Shown here piece by piece: positions 1 to 9,939 of a stretch of DNA of 64,000 bases; position 1 is the first letter of the stretch, and each line of letters begins with the position of its first letter. Source of the stretch: Myrica gale (taxonomy: Eukaryota; Streptophyta; Magnoliopsida; Fagales; Myricaceae); the NCBI GenBank assembly GCA_963930655.1, contig OZ005608.1, forward strand, positions 22,903,271-22,967,270, in the 5' to 3' direction. The position numbers were made by a program, and so were the translations under genes. The notes under the pieces are model-generated. The model had not been told where the DNA came from and did no database searches. It saw only the letters and a program-made list of their open reading frames with translations.

Positions 1-1030
1 AATTTGAAACTCAGTCGATTTGAGGGGGAGCCCATTGCGGATGCTACCTCATATCGACGATTAGTGGGGCGACTACTCTACTTGACGATTACAAGACCAG
101 ATCTGACTTACTCCATGCAAGTTCTAAGTCAGTCCTTAGACTCTCCAAAGCAGCCCCACTTGGATGCTGCACATCACGTTCTGCGATATTTAAAAGGGAC
201 CTCTGGACAAAGATTATTTTTTCCGATCAACTCTGAGCTACATTTGAAGGCATTCTGTGATGCCGATTGGGCTGCTTGCTCAGATATACGTCGCTCAGTC
301 ACTGGCTTCTGTGTGTTCCTCGGTGACTCCCTCATTTCGTGGAAATCCAAGAAACAACAGACGGTCTCTCGATCCTCGGCAGAAGCAGAATACCGGTCTA
401 TGACATCTACCTGCTGTGAACTCACTTGGTTAAGACGTCTTCTTGCATATTTAAATATCGCTCACTCATCTCCATCTCTCCTATTCTATGACAACAAAGC
501 CGCAATGCACATAGCTGCCAATCCCGTCTTTCACGAGAGAACAAAACACATCGATATAGATTGTCACATTGTTAGAGAGAATGTTCAATCTGGCTTGGTT
601 CGTACCCTACACGTTCCCTCACATGCACAGATTGCGGACTTACTGACCAAAGGCCTTGGTTCTGCTCAGTTCCACAACCTCCTTCGCAAGATGGGTGTGC
701 ACAACTTGCACGCTCCATCTTGAGGGGGAGTGTTAAAGGGTCTGAGCGTATATGGAGCTACTCTAGTGTATAGCATTCTGTTGTATGTGGAACCACTCTA
801 GTGTGTAGCGTTCTGTTGTATTTCTTTATTGTGTAGTAGCGTAGTTTTCTCAGCGTCCTAGACTAGCTGTAGGTTAGCTATATTTTCTCTTTCCATTCTG
901 TTACTCCTCCGTGTATATAGAGGACGTCCCTGCAGCTTTATACAGAATAGAAAATAGAATCGCACTTTGGCGTATTCTCCACATCCTTCTATCTATCGTC
1001 AGCTTAAGCTTTCTTTTCTTTCTGCTCTTA
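1..1030 (+). mobile_element. Copia LTR retrotransposon, 3' end (RNase H plus 3' LTR)
   Basis: The window opens inside a Ty1/copia element. Positions 4-723 code for the end of the polyprotein: the tail of the reverse transcriptase and the RNase H domain. The acidic residues expected of RNase H are visible in FCDADW, SSAEAEY and YDNKAA, followed by the HERTKHIDIDCH motif typical of plant Copia. A purine tract (gagggggag) lies directly after the stop, and the 3' LTR begins with TGTTAAAGGG at 731. A TATA-like stretch (gtgtatatag) occurs near 911. The LTR end is not sharp: I place it between about 1000 and 1030, and a short motif (tacagaatagaaaataga) is repeated on either side of that point. The reading frame here is uninterrupted, so this copy may be fairly young. 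Its 5' part lies outside the window. Confidence 0.88.
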
Positions 1031-1401
1031 GTTTTTTATACAGAATAGAAAATAGAACCGTGGGTTGGGACTGGTGTTTGGTGGGGTGTATAAATCAAAG
1101 GGGCCTGACGCAGTGAAGAAGATATAAGAAGGGATATTAGTTATGATCATCACATTGATTCTTGTTTATCTACGAAATGATCAGCAAGAAAGCAGAAACG
1201 TTCGAAATGTTCCCCAAGTGTATAAATATGTCTTGCACAAACTTATTGATATGTAAATGAATAAAAGAATACAACTCCTAGAAATAAATCTACGAGCTTT
1301 TATTCAACTCCTAGAAATAAATCTACGACCCTCTAAAGAAACGAATGACATCATACGAAACAAACGAAGGGCAAAGGGAAGAGAAAAAAACTTCTCATTA
1401 A

Positions 1402-2010
1402 TTAGTAGCATACTAAGTCTTGGATGCTGCGGCTTGACAAATTAAGAATCATAGTGCAATTCATTTCCGCCGTCTTCGTCTTCTTTATGATCTTCAAGGA
1501 GCAAACTCTGCCATTCAACTTGGCATAGCTGCTGAACTTTAATGTCCGCGAATTAATATCATTGCTAAGAGTACTGACAGGAGGCTTGTTTGACCTCACG
1601 TCCAATTTTATGGTCATTTTCTTTGTGCTCTTGCCATTGGCAACTCCATCTCCTATTTTCGTCTTCCAAAAAATCACGCCTCCATATTTCACATAAGCAA
1701 GGCCATTTTGGAACTCGAAATTCCCAAAATTTGTATTCTCAACCGTCATTTCAGCGACCATATTGGTCGCGATGAAGGAAGGAGAGGGTGCATTGCCATA
1801 CCTTAGGTTCTTTACGGTGACCGAAGAGAGTTTCACATTCGGTATTTTGACGCGCAACACTAACGTTGCGAAAACCAAAATGGCGATGCACAGGATGACA
1901 AATAGAGCAAGTTTGCATACCGGGCATTTACTGCTTCGTGCCACCCGGCGTTGCTCTTCATGTTCATCTTTGAACGAATGGTCGGCGCCGTCAAGACGTT
2001 CTTCAGCCAT
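1402..2010 (-). CDS. LEA_2 domain membrane protein (array member a)
   Basis: A single-exon gene of 202 residues. The N-terminus is charged and hydrophilic (about residues 1-31), followed by one hydrophobic helix (LALFVILCIAILVFATLVLR, about 33-53) and a LEA_2 beta-sandwich domain from about 60 to the end. The family hallmark NTNFGNFEF and the C-terminal AEMNCT stretch are present. Family knowledge places such proteins in the plasma membrane or endomembranes with the LEA_2 domain outside the cytosol. The group is named late embryogenesis abundant or NDR1/HIN1-like, and precise functions are mostly unknown. This is the most divergent member of the array: its N-terminus lacks the DEES motif of the others, and it carries KIGDGVANGKSTKK where they have a GKAGxxSTKK loop. 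A TATA-like run at 2100-2112 sits about 95 bases upstream of the ATG. The start is the first ATG before the helix. Confidence 0.85.
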   Translation of the reverse strand: MAEERLDGADHSFKDEHEEQRRVARSSKCPVCKLALFVILCIAILVFATLVLRVKIPNVKLSSVTVKNLRYGNAPSPSFIATNMVAEMTVENTNFGNFEFQNGLAYVKYGGVIFWKTKIGDGVANGKSTKKMTIKLDVRSNKPPVSTLSNDINSRTLKFSSYAKLNGRVCSLKIIKKTKTAEMNCTMILNLSSRSIQDLVCY

Positions 2011-3816
2011 TCTCTTTGAGATTGGAAAGGCAAAGATATATGATGTGGTAGTTGGCGTGAAAGTACCTAAAAATTATCGTTTAAACTTGCCTGAGAAATC
2101 TATATATATAGTCCGTCATGAACCCCATTAGTATGTAAATGGTTTTACTTTTAAAGATGAGTGAATATGAATGGTCCAGTATTAACTTGCTATATGGTAT
2201 ATAGAATCATATGCCAATAATTAACCTCGTTCAATCACGTAAAATATAATTTAGGGTGTTTAATTAGATACAATTTTGAAAACGAGTTTCAAGTTCTGGG
2301 CTGTACCATTTCTCCAAATTACCCTTTCAAGATAAATTATATTATTAATTCAACTTTAAAATTTAAAACTACAAACTTAAAAAGAGTCTTAATTAATTTG
2401 TCGGTACTCTCTATAGTTTATTTTTTTACTCAATTTCATCCTTCAGAGAAAGAGAGAGTCAATCATGCCTTAAAATATCTAACTTTGCTAATTAAGTAAT
2501 TACAATGAACTCCACCTATGTTTAAATTAATCCTACAATTCCTAATCAATTATTATATGCCCATTCACGAAGCTTCAAAGTTTAGATCAAGATCAAGATC
2601 ATCTTTGGGATTATTCCATTATGCACATAAACTTTCTGCGAATTAGCTTATTACAAGAGAAAGATGAAGTCTTACATATGTTTATAACATTAAGAGGTAA
2701 ATACACTCTGTATCTTTCAATTATAGGCTTATTGAAAATTTTCACCTCAACCTATTGATTTTAAACATCTTACCCATCGTTTAAAATTTATCGTCAATTT
2801 TAATAGAAATTATATTTTAGCCATTAAAATGAAAATTTTCTAATTATAAAAATTATCACTGTTAAAACAATTATAGGAATAAAAATTTTCATATCGCATG
2901 CGAAAACATTATTTCCCGTTCAAATTGTCAGAAAATTTTAATAGAGAATATAAAATCTTTTAAATTAATAATTTGTGGGTGCAATGTATTAAAAATAAAA
3001 ATTTTAAATTTTAAATGTAAAATATTAAAAATTTTATAATTAAAAATCAAAAAATATATTTTTCTCTAATATTATTATTGATGGTTATTGGACTGAACTC
3101 TAGGATAGTAATTTAGTCCCTATGGGCGAGGTCGTCAGGTTAAGTCCGTATCTGTTGCTTCTTGGGATAACGCTCTCGTTCTAACTCTTAACAAATTAAA
3201 GCCCATGTGTTGGTCCAATATCTAGCAGGGGCTTGAGTTGACGAACGCAGTTTTAGATAGCATTCTTCCGCCCTAGCTTGATGTGAACCTTCCTAAGGCC
3301 CATTTTGGCCCAAAACTAGGTTCTCTTTGGAGTGGAAGTGTACTTCGATATTATTCTTTGCCCTTAAAATGAAAAGATATATGAAAAATCTTCCCTAATT
3401 AAAGATGTACTGCTACTACTTTGCTATAAGGATCAATATTGATTCGTACTCAATGATTAGAATCTTTGATAATGTGTTTACAGAGGTAAAATGCTTTTTG
3501 TGATCCATTAATTAATTACCACACAAAAAAGTCCAAACGAATTAGTCCTATTATTAATTGAAAATAGCATATTAATAAATGTCCAGTACAAAAGTTTCAT
3601 TAATAAATCCATTAAGGAGAAAAAAAGGGGCTGCCCGACAATTTAGCAAACTCAACGTTGGATATTATATATTCATCACGTTCAAAGATTGACTTCAGGA
3701 TTCAACAATTGAAAAGAAAAAAAAAAAGATATTTCTATCCAAAATAAGATAGGATAGAAATGAAAAGAAAAAAAAACGACAAACAAAGGAAACTGCTAAA
3801 AACAGCTTCATCATGT
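2011..3816. other. AT-rich intergenic spacer
   Basis: I see no gene here. The first 120 bases are the promoter and leader of the LEA_2 gene at 1402-2010. The rest is strongly AT-rich. A somewhat less AT-rich block at about 3070-3360 shows no frame or terminal repeats I can recognise. Positions 3600-3816 are probably the 3' untranslated region of the next LEA_2 gene. Confidence 0.5.
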
Positions 3817-4449
3817 TCACATGCAATTCAATGCTTGAAGCTCCTTTGTTGACAAATTGATATCCATGGTGCAGTTCATTTCGGCACATGTCTCCTGCTT
3901 GATCACATACATCAATCCCACTTTCCCACTAAGCTTGGCATGGCTGCTTAGCGTCAAGAGCCCGGCACTCAAATCACTTGAGAGGCAGCTGGAATTAATG
4001 GTTGACAAGGCATTTGAATTTGTAGCAACAGAAACACTAATTTTTTTGGTCGAAAAGAGTCCAGCCTTCCCCTTAGGAATAAGGGCCTGTCCCACTATCA
4101 CACCCTGGTACGTGAACGTGGCATTGATGCTATCGAATTTGTAGGGGCCGAAGTTTGTGTTCTTAACTCTCACTTGGGTTGTGAAGCTTATATCAAAGGA
4201 TTCCGTGTCGGTCTTCACGTTCTGGAACTCCACCGTACCCAACCTGACCTTAGGGGTATCAACACCTATTGCAATGACAGCTATCAGGAGTATTATGACC
4301 CAAAGAAACAAAGTACAAGCGCCTAAAATTATACGACTGTTTCTCATATTCTTCCGGCGGAGCTCTTCGGACTGCAAATTGGCCGATTCTTCATCGTTTC
4401 TTGGCTGGTTACAGCTAGCTGGTACCACCGTGTACTCCTGCTGCTTCAT
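3817..4449 (-). CDS. LEA_2 domain membrane protein (array member b)
   Basis: A single-exon gene of 210 residues. The hydrophilic N-terminus (about 1-36) contains the array signature RNDEESANLQSEELRRK, followed by one transmembrane helix (about 41-63, FLWVIILLIAVIAIGV). The LEA_2 domain runs from about 65 to 210 with VKNTNFGPYKFDSINATF, a GKAGLFSTKK loop and the terminal AEMNCTMDINLSTK block. It resembles the At1g64065-like LEA_2 group by recall. A TATA-like motif (tgttatatat, 4591-4600) lies about 145 bases before the ATG. The region from about 3958 leftwards of the stop-proximal part through its promoter to about 5698 is repeated at 9457-11500, where the second gene copy has lost its C-terminus. 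This copy looks intact and is probably the functional one. Confidence 0.88.
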   Translation of the reverse strand: MKQQEYTVVPASCNQPRNDEESANLQSEELRRKNMRNSRIILGACTLFLWVIILLIAVIAIGVDTPKVRLGTVEFQNVKTDTESFDISFTTQVRVKNTNFGPYKFDSINATFTYQGVIVGQALIPKGKAGLFSTKKISVSVATNSNALSTINSSCLSSDLSAGLLTLSSHAKLSGKVGLMYVIKQETCAEMNCTMDINLSTKELQALNCM

Positions 4450-5698
4450 TTTGTCAGCCGTTTTCTTCTTTCTGGAACAGTATATATAGACTTTTGTTAT
4501 CTTAATTCTGGGTGCTCCGTTGTCTGGAAGGAATTCGGAATGTTGAAGGGGGGATACGGTTGTGTGGAGAAGATCAGCAGGTATTGCATGTGTTATATAT
4601 TGGGATCGGACGCCTCATCTGATAAAGAGGGAACAACGGGTTAATTTGGATCTTCGTGGAAAAAACGGCAAATTAATGACAAAAAAAAAATTTACATACG
4701 GGAGATTTTTCGTCATCGCTAGAAGAGGCTGTAAAGCTAAAGGCAGCTTCCTTGAACGGTTGTTTGGATGGATCCATGTTTGTTTTGAGACCAAAAAAAA
4801 AAAATTTGGACTTTTTCCCCAGAGACAGAGGCAAAAGCTAAACGCAGCTTCCTTGAAGTGTCGTGAAAAGTCTCACACATCGCTTTGCTGCACTAAAGTG
4901 TCACACATCGCTTTGCCCGAATGATCCACAATCCAGAAATAAATGCTCTTTTTTAGTTCCGCCGGTTTGGACCTTTCTTCGGCCTAACTTGTTCTGCTTG
5001 GCCACAGCTACTCGCGAACCAAAACGAGGATCACTTTGGGCCGGATGGGTTGCTGATATATATATATATACATATATACAACCAATAAATTCTAAAGTAA
5101 CCATAACGATAATTAAGCAATAATAATAGGGAAAAATGATGAGGACCTGACCTAGACTTGAAAAGATAGATTCACCCATTTCACTTTTCTTCGAGTACTA
5201 AGGACTCATAAGACATTATTAAAAATATTAAATTAATTGAACATTTTTCTATTTCAATATCAGTGTTTTACTACAATAAAAGTAAAAACTGTATTTTTAT
5301 AATAAGAGAGATAAATTAACAAGATGCTTTTTATAGTTAAAGTTATCAAAACTTTTTTATTAAGTCTTCCTCTTAAATTTCTCTTAACCAATGTGGGATG
5401 ATCTTAACAAGAAAAAGTTAGAAGCTTTTTAACCTGGAGAATGAAAGGAAATTTTAAGTTCGAATAGATCAATGGAACTGAAGTCATACTTATGAGTAAA
5501 CCGTGATATTGCTTCAGTAGGAGTAGAAAGTTAAATCCTGCATCTTAGTCGTAAAAAAGATTTAAAACATAGAAAAAATCTTTAATTTTACGCAAATGTA
5601 ATTTACTGGTCTAGACTTTTAATTCCATCACATTACGCATTCAAAGTTTTGTAATTTATCAATTTCAATCCTTTGTCTTTTCTCCTATTAAAGACGAC
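3958..5698. repeat. Tandem segmental duplication, copy 1
   Basis: This block covers most of LEA_2 gene b, its promoter and about 1.1 kb of upstream non-coding DNA. It recurs with high identity in the same orientation at 9457-11500. The two copies match through the coding region, the leader, a poly-A-rich tract at 4680-4810 and the AT-rich region up to the motif cctattaaagacga. Beyond that point the copies diverge. Copy 2 differs by a 352-bp MITE (10081-10432) and small changes. Confidence 0.88.
4450..4640 (-). promoter_or_regulatory. Promoter and leader of LEA_2 gene b
   Basis: Two TATA-like stretches occur: agtatatataga at 4476-4487, very close to the ATG, and tgttatatat at 4591-4600. The second is at the position conserved in sister genes (about 125-145 bases upstream), so it is the better candidate. 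Next to it lies a tract, gatcggacg...tctgataaagag, that also follows the TATA at 5837 and 13397, showing common promoter ancestry. Confidence 0.5.
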
Positions 5699-5923
5699 GA
5701 AACGCATGGAATATATAGGAGGAATCGGACGCTCTGATAAAGAGAAGACAACGGTCTAATGTGGGGTTGCGTGGAAAGGAAGACAAATGACATGGAAATT
5801 GTCTTTTCTCCTATTAAAGACGACGAAACGCATGGAATATATAGGAATCGGACGCTCTGGTAAAGAGAAGACAACGGTTTAATGTGGGGTTGCGTGGAAA
5901 GGAAGACAAATGACATGGAAATT
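5675..5923. repeat. Two tandem 123-126-bp repeats containing a TATA box
   Basis: Unit 1 (5675-5800) and unit 2 (5801-5923) are nearly identical and differ mainly by a 3-base indel after the TATA-like motif ggaatatatagga. Each unit contains the promoter-proximal sequence found upstream of LEA_2 gene d (about 13390-13510). The LEA_2 core promoter has therefore been doubled here, without any coding region following it. Confidence 0.85.
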
Positions 5924-6090
5924 TTTCTTCACTCGGAAACGCGGCTTTGGGGTGGAATTATTGACTTCTAGATGGTCTCCTGCTTCCGGAAGGAGGTATA
6001 TTTTATTGAAAAAAATAATGCAACTGTGCGTTTTGCTTAAGAGGATTTCGTCAAGGTTTCTGAGGTACAACATCAATGTCTCATGTCCCG
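5826..6090 (-). promoter_or_regulatory. Orphan LEA_2 promoter, with no gene attached
   Basis: From 5930 to 6083 this sequence is about 95 percent identical by eye to 13519-13668, the region upstream of LEA_2 gene d. It includes a block with TTGACTTCTAGA (W-box core at 5961-5966). Downstream on the minus strand, where a LEA_2 coding region should lie, the sequence instead runs through the doubled TATA unit into the duplicated spacer. The gene it once drove is missing. The conserved block stops about 18 bases before the LTR that begins at 6102. Confidence 0.6.
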
Positions 6091-6101
6091 CCCGTAAAAA
6101 T

Positions 6102-9100
6102 TGTTGGGTTAATTCCTTCTGTACGAAGGAAAACTCAATTGGGGTCTTTTAAGAAGGACATAGTTTATTAGGATTTTAACTTATAACCTTAAAAAGAGTT
6201 TTTTAAATTGAACAGATTACAAAAAGAAGAGAAAAAAAAAGAGACAACTTTTTCTTTCACGCCCAAATTTTATTAAAGCCTAAATCTCAATTTGTTTGTG
6301 GTCCGATTGAGCTGAAATTTGGAGGAGACATTCACGACACAAGGAGCTAAAATCAGAACGGTGAAGATCAGATTTCGAGCTTGAGAACAGTGGTTTGTAC
6401 ACGTAAACAGTAACCAAAGACTGGTTGGTATTTTCTCTATGTTCTTTTTCCGTTGTATTTGCCAAGATTGATATAATCTTGAAGATTTGAGTTGTAGCCT
6501 CTAGTTGTGACTAGAGAAAACTTTGTGTACCTATTATTTGGTTTATAGTGGATATTTACTGGAATAGGTCCCGTGATTTTTTTTCCTCACATCGGAAAAA
6601 TTTTCCACGTAAAAATTGCTTGTGTTATTTTGGTTTGGTGTGATTGATTATCTTGAGATTATTTTTCAGTACGTATAATTGTTGAGATTGCGCTCTATTT
6701 GCTTTCATCTATAGAGAAGAATTATTCCTCTGTTTGTTTGTCATTATCTCTCTTAATAAAATAGTATTAGAGCTTGGTTGCCAAGTTATTTGGTTGACAA
6801 TTTGAGTTATGAAAGCAAATATGAGTAGAATGGTTAACCTCAATGGTTCAAATAATCACATATGGAAGGGAAAAATGAAAGATCTTCTTTATGTAAAATA
6901 TTATTATCTACCGGTGTTTACTACTGAAAAACCAGCGAATAAGTTTGATGTAGAATGAAATTTGTTATATCAACAGGTGTGTGGGTATATCAGACAGTTG
7001 GTAGATGACAATGTTTTGAACCATATTAGTGGGGAGACACATGCACGTACTCTATGGAGTACGCTTGAACAGTTGTATGTTAGAAAAACTAGAAATAATA
7101 AGATATTTCTAATTAAGCAGATGATGCTTTGAGATACCAGGATGAGACTCCCTTATCTGATCACTTGAATACATTCCAAGGAATTATTAATCAGTTAGCT
7201 GGAATGAGTATTAAGTTTGATGATGAGATACATGATTATGGTTGCTTGGTTCATTACAGGACTCGTGGAAGACGCTCAGAACTTCTTTTTCCAACTCCGC
7301 TCTAGATGGTGTAATCACAATGGATATGACCAAGAGTTGTTTGTTAAACGAAGAGATGAGAAAAAAATGACAAGGATCTTCTTCACAGTCATAAGTCTTG
7401 GTTACAGAAAAGAGGGGGGAGAAGCAAGAGCAGAGGTCCGAAGAACATAGATAAAGGCAAAAGCAAGTCCAACAGGTTTTCTAATGTCGAGTGCTATCAT
7501 TACGGGGAAAATGGACACATATGGAAACATTGCAGGCAATTGAAAAAGAATACAAGAATGAGAAAGGGAATGAAATGAAGAACGAGACTGACAAAGATGG
7601 TGTTGATAGAGTTGCTACCACAACTCCTGCAGACTTCCTCATTATTTATGAAGATGAGGTGATAAATGTTGCATGCCATGAGACCAGTTAGGTGATTGAT
7701 AGTGGTGTCTCCATTCATTCTACATATCGAAAGGATTTCTTTACATCTTATAGATCTGGTGATTATAGAACTATAAAGATGAGCAATGATGACTTGGTTA
7801 AATTCATTGATGTTGAAAAATACACATCTGAAAAGGTGCAGTTATTGTTTGTCAGGGAAGCAGAATATAGTCTCATTCAAGAATTCCTTACCATAGTTCA
7901 CGATTGTCAGAGATATTGGATTTAGTGCATTCAGATGTATGTGGCCCTATGAAGACGAGAATACTTGGTGACTCGAGTTATTTTGTAACCTTCATAGATA
8001 ATCAGTCAATGAAGTTATGAGTATATTTCTTAAAGATAAAAAATCAAGTGTTGACTATGTTCAAACAATTTCAAGCCCTAGTTGTGAGACAGACTGGAAA
8101 GAAGTTGAGGTACACCCGTACAGATAACCGGGGAGAGTGTTATTGTCCTTTTGATTAGTATTGCAGACAACAGGGTATTAGGCATCAAAAAACTACTACG
8201 AAAACTCCTCAATTGAATGACATAGCTGAAAGAATGAATAAAACATTGGTTGAAAGAGTAAGATGTTTGCTTTCACAAGAAAATTTGCCAAGATCTTTTT
8301 GGGGTGAGGCGTTGAGCACAGTTGTTCATGTGTTGAATCTTACACCTTGCGTTCCTCTACAGTTTAATGTAACAGACCGGGTTTGGATAGGTAAGGATGT
8401 TTCCTACAGTTATTTACGTGTATTTAGGTGTATAGCATTTGTGCATATTCCCACAAAGATGAAAGGTCCAAACTTGATGTGAAGACATGACAATATATAT
8501 TCCTTTGTTATGGTCAAGATGAGTTTGGATACAGATTTTATGATCCAGTTGAGAAGAAAGTTTTGAGAAGCAGAGATGTCGTGTTTGTAGAAGATTAGAC
8601 AATTCAGGATATTCAGAAAGCAGAAAAATCTGTGTCTCATAAGGTGATAGTTTGATTGACATGGATCTAGTTCAATTGAAGAATTTGCAAACTCTGGTTG
8701 ATCCTGATGTTCAGGATGACCACCAGGGTACAAGTGAGGTGGATGTTCCCTTATAGGTTCAAGCAGATGTTCAGACTGATGAGCAATTAACAGTGCTAGA
8801 GATTCCACCAGAGGTTCCATCTAGGAGGTCTACCAGAGACCGACATCCTTCCACTAAGTATTCAGTAGAACAATATGTGTTATTGACTGACGGGGGAGAG
8901 CCCGAGTGTATTGCAGAAGTTATGGAAGATGAACATAAGACATACTGGGTTGAGGCCATGCGACAGGATATGTAGTCACTACACGATAATCACACCTTTG
9001 AGTTGGTGAAACTACCTAAAGGTAAAAGAGTTTTGAAGAACAAGTGGATTTACAGGGTGAAGCAAAGTGAGTTTACATCACGACCACGATACAATGCTAA

Positions 9101-9456
9101 ATTGGTTGTCAAAGGTTTCGGTCAGAGAGATGGTTCTGATATGTTGACAAAAGCACTACCACAGCAGAAACTTGAAGAATGTTGTTCGATCGCTGGGATG
9201 ACGATTTCCTCCACATAGTCAGAAGTGGGAGATTTGTTGGGTTAATTTCTTCTATGTAAAGGAAGGCCCAATTGGGAGTCTTTTAAGAAGACCCAAAGCC
9301 CATTGAAGTTTTAACTTATAACTCTAAAGATGAGTTCTTTAAGTTGAACGGATTAAAAAAAGAAAAGAAAGAGACATGTTTTTTCTTTCACGCACAGGTT
9401 TCATTAAATGCTAGATCTCGCTTCTTCTGCGGTCCGATCGAGCTAAAATTTTGGGG
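6102..9456 (+). mobile_element. Degenerate Copia LTR retrotransposon with truncated 3' LTR
   Basis: The 5' LTR runs from TGTTGGGTTAA at 6102 to about 6761. A primer-binding site resembling tRNA-Met complement (agtattagagc, 6762-6773) follows, and is mutated. Internal coding starts at 6809. The gag region is recognisable, with a zinc knuckle near 7480-7540 whose second cysteine is replaced by tyrosine (ECYHYGENGH). A protease DSG motif lies at about 7699, and integrase pieces occur at 7920-8480 (HSDVCGPM, TDNRGE, IAERMN). The start of the reverse transcriptase (VLKNKWIYRVK, about 9030) is also present. Frameshifts and stops break it throughout. Directly after VVKGFGQ the sequence jumps to the polyprotein C-terminus (DMLTKALPQQKLE), so the reverse transcriptase core and RNase H are deleted. 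The 3' LTR starts at 9235 after agtgggagatt and is cut off at about 9456, where truncated LEA_2 sequence begins. Confidence 0.88.
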
Positions 9457-9939
9457 ACTCAAATCACTTGAGAGGCAGCTGGAATTAATGCTTGACAAGG
9501 CATTTGAATTTGTAGCAACAGAAACACTAATTTTTTTGGTCGAAAAGAGTCCAGCCTTCCCCTTAGGAATAAGGGCCTGTCCCACTATCACACCCTGGTA
9601 CGTGAACGTGGCATTGATGCTATCGAATTTGTAGGGGCCGAAGTTTGTGTTCTTAACTCTCACTTGGGTTGTGATGCTTATATCAAAGGATTCCGTGTCG
9701 GTCTTCACGTTCTGGAACTCCACCGTGCCCAACCTGACCTTAGCGGTATCAACACCTATCGAAATGACAGTTATCAAGAGTATTATGACCCAAAGAAACG
9801 AAGTACTAGCGCCTAAAATTATACGACTGTTTCTCATATTCTTCCGGCGGATCTCTTCGGACTGCAAATTGGCCGATTCTTCATCGTTTCTTGGCTGGTT
9901 ACAGCTAGCTGGTACCACCGTGTACTCCTGCTGCTTCAT
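9388..9939 (-). pseudogene. Truncated, chimeric LEA_2 gene (duplicate of member b)
   Basis: This is a copy of LEA_2 gene b. The start at 9939 is chosen because it matches the ATG of gene b, although the frame stays open upstream to 10083. Residues 1 to about 161 match gene b closely, through the transmembrane helix and most of the LEA_2 domain to SSCLSSDLS. The remaining 49 residues of gene b are absent. The frame instead continues antisense into the truncated Copia LTR and adds about 22 unrelated residues before a stop at 9388, for a total of about 183 residues. A 352-bp MITE has inserted between the leader and the former TATA region, and the TATA itself is changed (tgttacatat against tgttatatat). 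Loss of the last LEA_2 strands and a damaged promoter make this a likely pseudogene, although the frame is open. Confidence 0.85.

Noticed and set aside
3857-4489. Plus-strand frames of 95 and 110 codons over LEA_2 gene b, and similar ones over genes d, e and f
   Set aside because: They are antisense shadows of conserved LEA_2 coding sequence. They recur in paralogues because the sense frame is conserved.
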